This document shows, one piece after another, positions 1 through 9,412 of a DNA stretch of 64,000 nt. Numbering within the stretch: position 1 is the first letter of the stretch; each line of letters begins with the position of its first letter. Position numbers and translations under genes: made by a program. A model generated the notes under the pieces. The model was not told the origin of the DNA, did no database searches, and saw nothing but the letters and a program-made list of their open reading frames with translations. The stretch comes from Cymbidium sinense (Eukaryota; Streptophyta; Magnoliopsida; Asparagales; Orchidaceae): positions 58,998,266 through 59,062,265 of the forward strand of contig CM038222.1 in assembly GCA_021442155.1 (NCBI GenBank), written 5' to 3'.

Positions 1-360
1 CACTGCAGAGCGATTATGCAAGCTGCATTTTGAATAAATTATAATAAAAAAGTTATGTTTTTCAATTTAATATGATAGAATATTGTGATTATCAAAAATT
101 AAAGTTTGGTTTTTTTAAAATTAAAAAATTTCTAATATTCATCACAGCTTCTTAGATAATAGTTTTTTTTTTTTTTGAAACAACTTTAACACTATTTTTT
201 CAAGAAGGTTGAAATTATAAATCTATTTGTCATGTGTTCGTGATGATATTTTGTGCAAATCATGCCTCTATGATTTTGGTATTTTATTTGGGAGTTCTAA
301 TACTTATGCTTTGAAGACTAATGTGAGAATGGTAGTTTCTATACTTATAAATTTAGTAGT
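1..360. other. Left arm of duplicated host segment (non-coding, probably intronic)
   Basis: AT-rich sequence without a convincing gene. From about position 100 it aligns with 27490-27740: both copies share the stretch around 'cacagcttcttagataatag', the words 'catgcctctatgatt' and 'tatgctttgaagactaatgtgaga'. The match breaks at 360 where LTR element A starts and resumes at about 5555. Since the last exon of a GT14 gene lies downstream, this is probably intron or upstream gene sequence, but no exon is recognisable here. Confidence 0.6.
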
Positions 361-1361
361 TGTTGCATGCCATAAATTTAATTTTGGTAGAATAAAACTT
401 TATGTCTTAAAGATACAGAAATCCAACACATGATATTTCAGAGAGAACGAAACCCGGATTTTTATGTAAAAAATTCAAAATAGGAAAAAATCAGGGCCTA
501 ACCCAGTAAAAATGTTCTACTATATGTTTGTTTTGTAGTACAAAATTTAAGTTTTTTTTGGATAATGAGATTACAGAGTGAGAAAGTTTGACAAACGAAA
601 TTATGTGATAATAATGCAAGTATGGTTGTAACAGATAGTGAGTTTGAAATAATGAATGACTACCGTGATGATCGACCAGGTGAACGATGACGGTCGGTGG
701 TAATAATAAGGCCAAAATGATGGCCGGCATGCAACGAGGTGGTCATACGGCGACCGCCGCGTCGACAGCGAGGGCTAGCGATGATGCGACACCACACGGT
801 GGTCAACCATGATGATCGATGAGAAGACGATCTACCGGCGGTTCCATGATGACCGCCGACAAATACGATGATGACGTGATTATAATATGGCGGGCTAATG
901 ATACGGCCCACCACGACGATGACCGAATGAACATGGATCCGGCCGTGATGTGCGGTGAGATAACCGAATGCGGTCACGATCGCTGATTGGTGACGATTAT
1001 GCTTGGAGGTTCTTCAGCCTCAAAGCTCTCTTCTCTTTAGCTTGGTCTCCTCAAAGAATGAGCTATTTATAGATTAGAGTGAGCGACGCGTAATACATGC
1101 AAAATCCAAATCACTTTATCGAACGACTCAAAATGATTTCTTTGATCATCTGAGGTATTTTAAGTATTTGAATGCAAGTTAGAATTAGAAGATCTTAGGC
1201 TTGTTAGATCCGGCTCGTCAAGCCGCTCGACTTGACTTTAAACATTCCATATTTAGGAGCAGATTGACATCACAAAAATATCAATAAGTGCTTGATCTGC
1301 TTAGTGAATTAAGAATCGACACTTTAAGAGATGTGTTTCGGTAATGGAATTTTAGTATATA
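361..1361 (-). repeat. 3' LTR of element A
   Basis: Starts with TGTTGCATGCC, the reverse complement of the LTR end seen in all family members (..GCACGCAACA). It ends next to the polypurine tract with a decayed form of the usual TCATATCA. The middle (660-980) is GC-rich with many GATGATCG-type words; open frames there are compositional. The segment around 1065 (ctatttatag on +) is the LTR TATA box read on the minus strand. Confidence 0.85.
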
Positions 1362-1378
1362 TTGTTCCCTATTTTTGG
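1362..1378 (-). other. Polypurine tract of element A
   Basis: On the minus strand this reads as an A/G run (AAAAATAGGGAACAA) directly before the 3' LTR. The same block, with more G, sits at the same place in elements B and C, and in decayed form in EF and G. It is where plus-strand DNA synthesis would be primed. Confidence 0.7.
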
Positions 1379-1639
1379 ATGACATTATCTCTATCATCCA
1401 AAAATATATGTCAAATAATTGAAAATAACAACTTCTTCAATGAAATTTGCGGATTCATTAACATATTTGTCATATACCGACGCATGAACTGGCGATAATA
1501 AAGGGCAGTCGATGAAAGCGAAGCACGGAAGTTACCATAAGCTGGTGCGCTGGAAAGTGATGCCACAGGCAAGATCGCTGGCGCAGGGTCTGGGAAAAGA
1601 TGCCTTAAGCAAAATTTCAATTTTTTTTAACCGACAGCG

Positions 1640-1925
1640 ACGCTAGCCATAATGAGGAGATGGAATTTTTTTTAATTAAATGGTTGGCAAATATGAGTCA
1701 TAATGAGGAGAGGGCTTTTTTTAATTAAATAACTCGCAAATGCTAGTCATAGTGAGGAGAGTGGGGTATTTTTTAATTAAATGGCTGGAAAACGCTAGCC
1801 ATAATGAGGAGAGAGAGTTTTTTTTAAATTAAATGACTTAAAATGCAGCCATAATTAGGAGATGGGTTTTTTTTTAAATTAATTGGCTAGTAAATATCAA
1901 CCATAATGAGGAGAGGAGTTTTTTA
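1640..1925. repeat. 51-bp tandem repeat, six units
   Basis: The word 'gccataatgaggaga' or a close variant recurs at about 1646, 1697, 1746, 1798, 1848 and 1900, a spacing of 49-52 bp. Each unit ends in a T-run followed by an AATTAAAT-type block. One unit is recognisable in element EF at 31970-32011, which helps show that EF is the same family. No coding potential is seen. Confidence 0.8.
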
Positions 1926-1949
1926 TTTGAATTTATTATATAGTGGATC

Positions 1950-1957
1950 TATAAATA
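1950..1957 (+). promoter_or_regulatory. Internal antisense TATA box of element A
   Basis: TATAAATA on the plus strand, opposite to the element's own transcription. It precedes the 90-bp repeat block by about 140 bp. It occupies the same place as the TATAAAAA boxes at 10698, 56282 and 63010 in elements B, EF and G. Function is inferred from conservation only. Confidence 0.5.
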
Positions 1958-2091
1958 ACTGGTCAAGTGAGACACAATTTTCATATGTTATAGTATTCTT
2001 CTACTGGATGAAAATTCAGAGTCGTGGCTAAGGGTAAAATTTTTTTCTTTTAGAAGCTCTATCATCTTCTAAAAGAATGTCATTTATTTTG

Positions 2092-2310
2092 ATCAAGACT
2101 GGATATAAGGCTCCAGTTTTCCTCAAGAGAAGCGCCAACTATCCTCGTCAACCACCAAGGCGATCAGCGCAGTTCATACGGGAGGCTCTTTTCCCTCGAG
2201 AGGGCCAATGCCATCGTAACCCACCAAGTTTGGAGGCGATCAAGACTTGTAGTTCATTCAACAAGCTCGATTTTCCTCGAGAGGTGTCAATCCCCTCGCT
2301 CATCGCGTAT
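2092..2310 (+). repeat. 90-bp-family repeats, about three degenerate units
   Basis: Units begin near 2092, 2160 and 2245 with GATCA(A)G followed by GTAGTTCAT/CAGTTCAT, then TTTTCCCTCGAGAGG. They match the regular array at 56460-57490. In A the block is short and units have lost bases. Confidence 0.7.
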
Positions 2311-2454
2311 CAAGTCCCATATTTTATAAAAAAATTGATTTTCTTAAAATTTCAATAGTTGACAATTGCAAAGTTGGTGGGGAAGCATTGATTTGGAACC
2401 ATTCCTAAAAAAACTTAGAAATTCTGGTAGATAATTTCAGAGTGTTATTCTTCA

Positions 2455-4200
2455 TGATGTTACTTGATGTGGTTGACTTATATGAAAGGGGTAGAATCGA
2501 ATTCGCTGAGGATTTTTGACCCATCCGAAGTTGTTTGTCAAAATATTAGTTGATGACATTAACCTGTATGGAAGAGGTCAATCTTTTTGAGATTTTCATC
2601 CGAGGTTATTTTTCAAATTGTTATTTGATGACATTAATATGTATGGAAGAGATTGAATCAATATCCGAGATTTTGACCCATCCTATGTCAAAAGTGTTAC
2701 TCGATAACGTTAACCCATATGAAAGAGGTCGAATCGAATTCGTTAAGAATTTTTGACCCATCTGAAGTTGTTTGTCAAAGTATTACTTGTTGACGCTAAC
2801 TTGTATGAAAGAGGTTGAATAGAATCCGCCAAGGATTTTTGATCCATCCGAGGTTATTTATCAAAGTATTACTTGATGATAGTAACCTACATAGAAGAGG
2901 TTGAATCGAATCCGCTGAGGATTTTTGACCCATCCGAAGTTGTTTGTCAAAATATTATTTGATGATGTTAACCTATATGGAAGAGGTCGAATCAAATCCG
3001 CCAAAGATTTTTGACCCATCCGAGGTTGTTTGTCAAAGTATTACTTGATGACGTTAACCCGTATGGAAGATGTTGAATCAATCGCCGAGGATTTTGACTC
3101 ATGAGATTATTGTCAAAGTTACATGACGTTAACCTGTATGGAAGTGGTCGAATCGATTCCGTCAAGCATTTTTTAACCAATCAAAGGTTGTTTGTCAAAG
3201 TATTACTTGATGATATTAACATGTATGAAAAATGTTGAATCGAATCCGCCAAAGATTTTTGACCCATCCGAGGTTATTTGTCGAAGTATTACTTGATGAT
3301 AGTAACCTGTATGGAAGAGGTTGAATCGAATCTGCTGAGGATTTTTGACCCATCCGAGGTTGTTTGCAAAAGTGTTACTTGATGACATTAACCTGTGTGG
3401 AAGAGGTTGAATCAAATCTGCTTAGGATTTTTAACCTATCCGAGGTTGTTTATCAAAGTATTACTTGATGACGTTAACCTATATGGAAAAGGGCGAATAT
3501 AATTCACCAAGGATTTTTTGACGTGTAGGTTATTTGTCAAAGTATTGCTTGATGACAGTAACCTGTATGGAAGAGGTTGATTCGAATCTGATGAGGATTT
3601 TTGACCCATCCGATGTTATTTGTTAAAGTGTTACTTGATGACGTTAACCTATATAAAAGAGGTCGAATCGAATCCGCCAAAGATTTTTGGCCCATCTGAG
3701 GTTATTTGTCAAAGTATTACTTGATGACGTTAACATGTATTGAAAAGGTCGAATATATCCGCCAAGAATTTTTGACTCATCTGAGGTTGTTTGTCAAAGT
3801 ATTACTTGATGCTTTATGATAAAAACCTGTATGAAATATGTTGAATCGAATCCGCTGAGGATTTTTGACCCATCCTAGGTTATTTGTCAATTGTTATTTG
3901 ATGACGTTAACTTGTATGAAAGAGGTCAAATCGAATCCACCAAATATTTTTGACCTATATGAGGTTGTTTGTTAGAGTTTTACTTAGCGACATTTAACCT
4001 ATGTGGAAGAAGTCAATAGTTTTAGCTCTCATCCGAGGCTGTTTTGTCAAGGTATGACATTAACTTATGTGGAAGAGGTTAAACATTTTGATTCTGCCGA
4101 GATTATTTATCAGAGTATTACTCGGTGACGTTAACCTGTGTAGAGTAGGTATAAAGTTATGACATATCTGAGGTTGTTAGTCAGAGTGTTACTCGGTGAT
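2455..4200 (-). repeat. 86-bp tandem repeat array, about 20 units
   Basis: The core words 'gaggatttttgacccatccgagg' and 'gttaacctgtatggaag' (each varying) recur with a spacing of 86 bp (for example 2751, 2837, 2923, 3009). The period is not a multiple of three and stops occur in all frames, so it is non-coding. The same array is present in B (11490-12450), EF (57640-58720) and, inverted, in C. It lies between the 90-bp block and the 5' LTR in each. Confidence 0.9.
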
Positions 4201-4524
4201 ATTTAACTTGTGTGGAGGAAGTCAAATCAAAAATATCCATTTGTAGCCAAAGTTTCTCCTTCATCTTTGTCTTTTTTTCATGAGTATTACTGACTTGCTT
4301 CTCGAACTGATAATCAATTAGATATCCAGAATATTGATTTGAATAATCTTTTGAGATTAAGTGTTGCCTTCCCAATCTCCAACAAAAGCTGAAGGATCGA
4401 AGTTTGATGAATTTTCATTCTTCTTATGTGTTCTTTGAGAATAAGATTTTATTCACCATATATATGGTGTTGTTCTGAACATAAATTCAGATTGTCAACT
4501 ATTATGAAGATGTAAAGGAAATAT

Positions 4525-4544
4525 TTCTCACAGACGGCGCAAAA
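4525..4544 (-). other. Primer-binding site of element A
   Basis: On the minus strand the LTR end is followed by ATTTTGCGCCGTCTGTGAGA. It matches the site in element B (TTTGGCGCCGTCTGTGG) except for one lost G. It begins with the TGGCGCC-type sequence that pairs with a tRNA 3' end in plant gypsy elements; I cannot assign the tRNA with certainty. Confidence 0.7.
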
Positions 4545-4545
4545 T

Positions 4546-5554
4546 TATTACGTGCTAGAAACCCAGTTGAGATAGAATAAAACTTTACGTCTTAACCTAG
4601 TTGAGAAATCCAACACACGCACAGATATTTGAAGAGAAAATGAGAAACTCCAGGATTTTTATGTGGAACCGAAAAGAGGAAAAAATCGGCTAAAAAAATG
4701 TTCCACTATATGTCTGTTTTGAAGTACAAAGTTTAAATTTTCCCAATAATGATATTATAGAATTGTATGTGAGAAAGCCTGACAACGAAAATTTCAAAAT
4801 CACCGACAGAAATTATATGTAAGTTAGCTGGTATGTTGGTTAGTGACATAAATAATAGCGGTTGTCGATATTGATAAGATCGGCCGGTAGCGCGTGGTAA
4901 CCAACAATAGTGTCACGCGGGCGCTCGATGGTCGATGCGAAATGGAGACCAACGTGGTGGTCACGCGAACGGCTGGGTGGTGGCGCAAGTGCGCGACAAC
5001 CGATGGTGACGGACGAGATCAGCTGGTATCGACGGCTCGGGCCGGCGACGATGATCGAAAATGACGATCGCCGGTGGCGGTGGTCGGCCGGTACGGCATG
5101 GTCGCCGATGATGATCGTGGCGGTGTTAAGGATGATCGGTAATGATGGTAACCGCTACGGTGGTCACGGATGATACGGTGGTCGGTGACCATCGACCGGC
5201 ATGATTATGCTTGAAGGTTATTCTAACGAGCTTTTCTCTTTAGGGCATCTCCTCATGAAGAATGAGGGGCTATTTATAGACTGGATTCTGTTTATAAATA
5301 CATGCAAATACAAACCACTTCATGGCTCACCATTTTGATCATCTCGATGTTTAAGTATTTGAATGCTCAAAAGTCAGAAGATCTTGGCCTCGTTAGGACA
5401 CTCGATTTGACTATAAATACTTCATATTTAGGAGCTGATTGATATCACAAAGTTTTCAATAAGCGTTTGATATGGGTTAGTCTTGACTCAGAATCAGATT
5501 ACTTTCAGCATCAAAATTCGTGTTTCGACTAGTGAAATTTTTAATGTCATATCA
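4546..5554 (-). repeat. 5' LTR of element A
   Basis: Begins TATTACGTGCTAG (decayed TGTTGCGTGCTAG) and ends in TCATATCA at 5554. It contains the LTR TATA box on the minus strand around 5270-5280 (plus strand: ctatttatagac). The GC-rich middle (4850-5200) makes long open frames by composition only. Confidence 0.85.
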
Positions 5555-6066
5555 ATAATAAATCTACATCTACACATGAGTCGCGTGCTTCTAAGGAAAT
5601 GAAGAAGCCTTTGATTGTTCTAAATAAATATGCATTTGAGAAAGAGTGTGGTTAGGAAGTTATGATATATATACTTCAGTAGCTGTGGAATTAAAAAAAT
5701 ATGATAATCCAAAGCCGTGGCTTTGCGTGATGATATTGAACATATCTTTATTGATTCTAAAGATATTTGTCCTAATGAATGACTCTACTGATATAACTTC
5801 TTGTGATTGCCTTTTGCCGGTTTGTTACATAAGCTTTTAAAAAGACGAGCAATTTAAAGGACGCCAAAACAACCTTATCCTAACCGAACATAAAATGGAA
5901 GTGAAATGCCAACTTTCTTCCGAATAAATAAAGTAAAAAGTGATTTGATTTCTTGCCTTTTAATATATGCTTCAACATATATTGGGGTGAATTGTAAATG
6001 AGATAGTTGTCTCTCAAACATTCTATCGAGTTCAGATCTGACATCAATATATGAATTTCACTTCAG
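5555..6066 (+). other. Probable last intron of the GT14 gene
   Basis: About 510 bases without a recognisable exon, well matched to 27745-28215 in the second copy. It ends in TTTCACTTCAG, a good plant 3' splice site, directly before the conserved GT14 exon. The copies differ by scattered substitutions and indels without a coding pattern. A short frame at 5646-5840 has no family resemblance. Confidence 0.55.
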
Positions 6067-6581
6067 GATCTGCTTGGATGGCTCTCTCTCGCTTCTTCAT
6101 CGACTGTTGCATATGGGGCTGGGACAATCTACCTCGAACCATGCTCATATACTACGCCAATTTCCTCTCATCACCCGAAGGCTCCTTTCACACCGTCCTC
6201 TGCAACCCTAAAGAATTCGCCAACACTACCGTCAACCACGACCTCCATTTCATATCATGGGACAACCCGCCTAAGCAGCACCCGCATTACCTCAACTTGG
6301 AGGACATGGAGCTCATGGCCAACAGCAATGCGCCGTTCGCGAGGAAGTTCCGGAAGGACGATCGGGTCCTCGACAAGATCGACGCCAACCTCTTGTTCCG
6401 CAGGGCCGGAAGGCTTGTTCCGGGGGGATGGTGTGTGGGGAGAAGAGATAATGGGAGTGATCCCTATCTTGCCGTCGGAGACGACTCAATTCTTCGTCCC
6501 GGCCTCGACGCGTTCAGGTTGCAGAAGCTTATGGAGAAGCTTTTATCGAAAGAGAACTTCAGGCCGCGACAGTGCAAATGA
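6067..6581 (+). CDS. Last exon of a GT14 glycosyltransferase (beta-glucuronosyltransferase GlcAT14-like), partial
   Basis: This exon encodes the C-terminal ~170 residues of a plant glycosyltransferase family 14 protein (Core-2/I-branching type fold; PF02485). Plant members of the GlcAT14 group are Golgi type II membrane enzymes that add glucuronic acid to arabinogalactan-protein glycans. Family landmarks are visible in order: [63 protein letters not shown], then a GGWC-type Cys near the end and a terminal QCK before TGA. Full proteins are about 400-450 residues, so the N-terminal half, transmembrane anchor and donor-binding part lie left of the window or were lost. I start the exon at 6067 because CAG/GA there is a consistent phase-1 acceptor. 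The ATG at 6051 would be intronic. No internal stop or frameshift, so it may be functional; the large insertion A in its intron leaves that open. Confidence 0.8.
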
Positions 6582-7061
6582 TTATTATAACACGAATTAT
6601 GTAATAACAGTTGTTTAGTATTGTGCATTAGTTTTTTTTTAAATTTTAAATTTAGATTAATGAAAGAATGGAAGAATGCTTGTTCTATCATTCCTTTGTG
6701 CATACACTTTTTTGGATTAATGTAAAGAGTTGAAGTGCTTACGGCATTTATTTGATGTTGGTAGAGGTTTAAGCTCAAATTATTTATATTAAATTAAATA
6801 ATTTTTTTTATAATTTTTCATCTAATTTTATAAATTCTAAACATAAAATTATTTTCTAAATTTAATAATTAGGTAGAGGTTTAAGCTCAAATTCAATTAA
6901 TAAATTAAGTACAAACTTTCAACAAATGTACACTATATTTGACTTTTAGTGATACCGTAGGTGCTATCTAATACACGTAATAATATATTACGTATCTTAT
7001 ATTCTTAAAATAATATGTAATAATTATATAAATTAAATAGACATAAAATAGATAAAAAATT
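6582..7061. other. 3' flank of the GT14 exon
   Basis: AT-rich sequence conserved with 28686-29150 in the second copy, including 'attaatgaaagaatggaagaatg' and 'tttggattaatg'. The first part is probably the 3' UTR. No further gene is seen. Confidence 0.55.
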
Positions 7062-7267
7062 GGGGGATTTACATACATACCATACAATTCTTATGTATTT
7101 ACATATCTAACACTAAGTTTTACATATATAACACTAATCTTTAATATCAAAAATACCACTTTATTCACTTTTAAAAGTGAAATGCACCTTTAAACATAGA
7201 TGTTAAGTAAATATCTAACTTTAGGTGTTATATAAATACATAAAATTGTGTGGTATGTATGTAAATT
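7062..7267. mobile_element. MITE copy 1 with terminal inverted repeats
   Basis: About 206 bp. The left end reads ATTTACATACATACCATAC and the right end is its near inverse, GTGTGGTATGTATGTAAAT. The inverted repeat extends inward over about 35 bp. AAAAATT flanks both sides (7055-7061 and 7268-7274). The second copy of the host segment (around 29130-29150) runs straight through without it, so this is a real insertion. No ORF. Superfamily uncertain; related copies are at 19873-20928 and 60273-60486. Confidence 0.75.
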
Positions 7268-7645
7268 AAAAATTCTAAAATTATAGAAATGCAAAAGATA
7301 AAGAAAAAAAATTATCATACAATTCATAAATCATGATAGTAAGAAAATATTTTAAAAAATCAACATAGTAAGACAATAATAAGTAACAGAATTTCAACAA
7401 TAACTTAAAAAAATATAATCATAAAAAATCTCTAGACTATAGCATATAAAAAAATAAAACAATATTCAATATAATATAAATAAATAAAAATTTATATTTA
7501 ATTATATAATTAATTAATATTTATTAAATTTTAAATAGTTATTCAAGACATGTAAAAAATATGGATACATCATTGCCTTAAATTATAAAGTGATAGGAAA
7601 TAGTATTATTTATTTTTAAAATATTAACAAGTTCACATAAATAGT
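7268..7645. other. Duplicated AT-rich flank, no gene
   Basis: About 380 AT-rich bases matching 29140-29480 of the second copy. Nothing coding or structured stands out. Confidence 0.5.
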
Positions 7646-7659
7646 TATTCAAGATATTT

Positions 7660-8160
7660 TGGAAGGGATGATGACACAAATTTTCAGCAATCAGTCAATG
7701 AGTATGAGGGCTTGTATAGGGAGTTGCAACGCAACATGCATATTTCTCATAGCTAGGGACACTAGATTCCAGTATTTCATCATCGCAAAATAGATGACCA
7801 TCAGATGGATATTGGTCCATCATACCGTGGTCAATTACCAGATATACACATAGCCAATATTCATATGTAGCTATGGCCGACGCACTGCGCTTATTCCCTC
7901 TACATATGGGTCTCTATCATTCCATATGACACTCGTATGGCCGTATCATGATTTCCCTATTTTTTAATCTGTACCTAGTGCTACACAGTTACTCGAACAA
8001 CCCTCTAGAGTTGAAGAAGAGGACCAGCATTTGGAACATCATCTACAAGACCGGCCGCAACGACCGTCAGCCCATTACACACCCGATAGTGATGCAATAT
8101 CACATCACATGCATCGTCGGATAAGTGTTTAGAAGAAGTGGTACATTGATGTATGTTTTT
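7660..8160 (+). pseudogene. Degenerate coding remnant, family unknown
   Basis: This stretch has higher GC than its surroundings and reads as broken protein. One frame gives RDDDTNFQQSVNEYEGLYRE before a stop. A later one (about 7980-8128) gives SATQLLEQPSRVEEEDQHLE followed by an Arg/His-rich tail and a stop near 8128. Composition suggests the C-terminal tail of a transposon-type protein (a MULE or plant mobile domain relative is possible), but I do not recognise a domain. It is absent from the paralogous segment, which has different DNA at this place, so it probably came in with an insertion. Confidence 0.3.
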
Positions 8161-8471
8161 AGTGATGATATTCCATTTGGTAGTAACAGTAGAGAGATAG
8201 TTAGTTTGTGTTGTAAACTTTCTTTGAGTTGGCTTCTTATCCTTATTTGAAAATGGTTGTATTTCTAATACTAGGACATTCACTTCTCTTATATGAATGT
8301 AATCAATATGAATAATTATCTCCAAACAATAAGAGTAATGGGCTAGTAACACTTGTTTTATATGTCATGACTCTTACAAACTTGTTAATTGCACTTCATT
8401 AAGAGTGTTTAAGTTATTTGTGCATTTCATCATTATACAAGAAATCTAATAGACGGCCGCAATAAAATTTT

Positions 8472-8880
8472 GACCAACATGAAAGTTGTAGAAAATTTCG
8501 TTAATGATTCAACGAAGCATTCTACATTCAGATAACCCGATAGAAAATACGACAATTGTATCGAAGTTTCATGCTTTTTACAAGCATTCTTAAAATCTAT
8601 ATATCTAATCGAAATTCTAACCAACATGAAAGTTGTAGAAAATTTTATTATGATGCTAAAGATACAAAGTTCGCTCGATTCCGACACCGTATAACTCCGA
8701 TAAGCTCAAAATATGACATCTACTCCGAAATTTCAGTCTGCTACAAAGATTAGAAAATATATCTGATCGTAATAGTAAATTTGGCCAACATGAGAGAATA
8801 TGTTACATCAACGATATGAAGTTTGCTCATTCGATATCAGTATGACTCTTATATATACAAAATACCAAAATTATCTCTAG
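8472..8880. repeat. Degenerate ~150-bp tandem repeat, three units
   Basis: The word 'ccaacatgaaagttgtagaa' occurs at about 8474 and 8622, with a weaker third copy (ccaacatgagagaa) near 8784, so the spacing is about 148 and 162 bp. Each is followed by a related block with 'aagtttgctc' or 'aagttcgctcgattccgac'. Sequences like this are common in plant transposons. No ORF is convincing. Confidence 0.6.
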
Positions 8881-8969
8881 ATTTTTAAAAAAATAAATAA
8901 ATAATAGTCAGCTGATGACGTGAAAGTCACGTTGGCGCTAGGCCAATTTAAAAAATTTGCCTCCCAACA

Positions 8970-9280
8970 ACCTCAAAGCCCCCTAAGGTAATAATCTCAT
9001 GCAACTTAGCTCGGCAAAATTTGATCCGCATGCTTAAATATAAATCGATGTTAATTTCTAAATGATTTCACGATGTGGGACTAAAACTATTTGATTAAGC
9101 CTGTGTTTTTGTTTATACTATATATTTATTTTTGGCAATGAATATTTATAAATTACATAATTTAGAACTCATACATTGTTAACTTATCTATTTAATTATA
9201 TTAGAAGGTTGAAACAATTTATAAAAACATGCATGAAAATAAACTTTAATTAATATCTTCTTTAAAATTAATAATGTTTT
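8970..9280 (-). repeat. Conserved repeat with snRNA-type upstream element, copy 1
   Basis: This repeat of about 300 bp occurs three times (also 30515-30754 continued at 60209, and 60805-61150). On the minus strand 9071-9081 reads GTCCCACATCG, a perfect match to the plant snRNA upstream sequence element. It is followed about 27 bp later by an AT-rich TTATATTTAA at 9034-9043. The plus-strand tail 'acatgcatgaaaataa' is also conserved. No recognisable snRNA follows, so this may be a promoter-derived repeat or a coincidental motif in a transposon. Confidence 0.5.
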
Positions 9281-9412
9281 TTCTAAGAAAATAAGCTCTT
9301 GTAACTTGCTAGAAGCGAATGCTAAATTTATAGAAAATCCAAATTAATTATTTCTCATCATTGTGACCAATACATTTATTCTAATTATCTGACCTTTTTG
9401 TGGTGGAGGCAC
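9281..9412. other. Short AT-rich spacer before element B
   Basis: No gene or repeat identified. It ends in GGCAC, the left target duplication of element B. Confidence 0.4.

Larger units (their letters stand above)
361..5554 (-). mobile_element. LTR retrotransposon A, non-autonomous, Tat-like
   Basis: A 5.2-kb element in minus orientation. Its LTRs are about 1.0 kb each (361-1361 and 4546-5554). A primer-binding-site-like sequence lies inside the right LTR (4525-4544) and a polypurine tract inside the left LTR (1362-1378). The flanking pentamers are GTAGT (356-360) and ATAAT (5555-5559), a target duplication differing by two G-to-A transitions. The paralogous segment at 27735-27745 lacks the element, which supports the ends. 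The interior holds 51-bp, 90-bp and 86-bp tandem repeats and no gag, protease, reverse transcriptase or integrase, so it must have been moved by proteins from elsewhere. Confidence 0.85.

Noticed and set aside
660..977. Long minus-strand frame in the GC-rich middle of an LTR (similar frames at 4910-5173, 11063-11625, 59342-59569)
   Set aside because: The same LTR segment is present in several copies with the frame broken; GC-rich, stop-poor composition explains it.
2455..4200. CRISPR-like array of regular repeats
   Set aside because: The units are contiguous 86-bp tandem repeats without unique spacers, inside a plant LTR element.
8970..9080. snRNA gene at the GTCCCACATCG motif
   Set aside because: No recognisable U-snRNA, 7SL or U3 sequence follows in any of the three copies; kept only as a promoter-like repeat.
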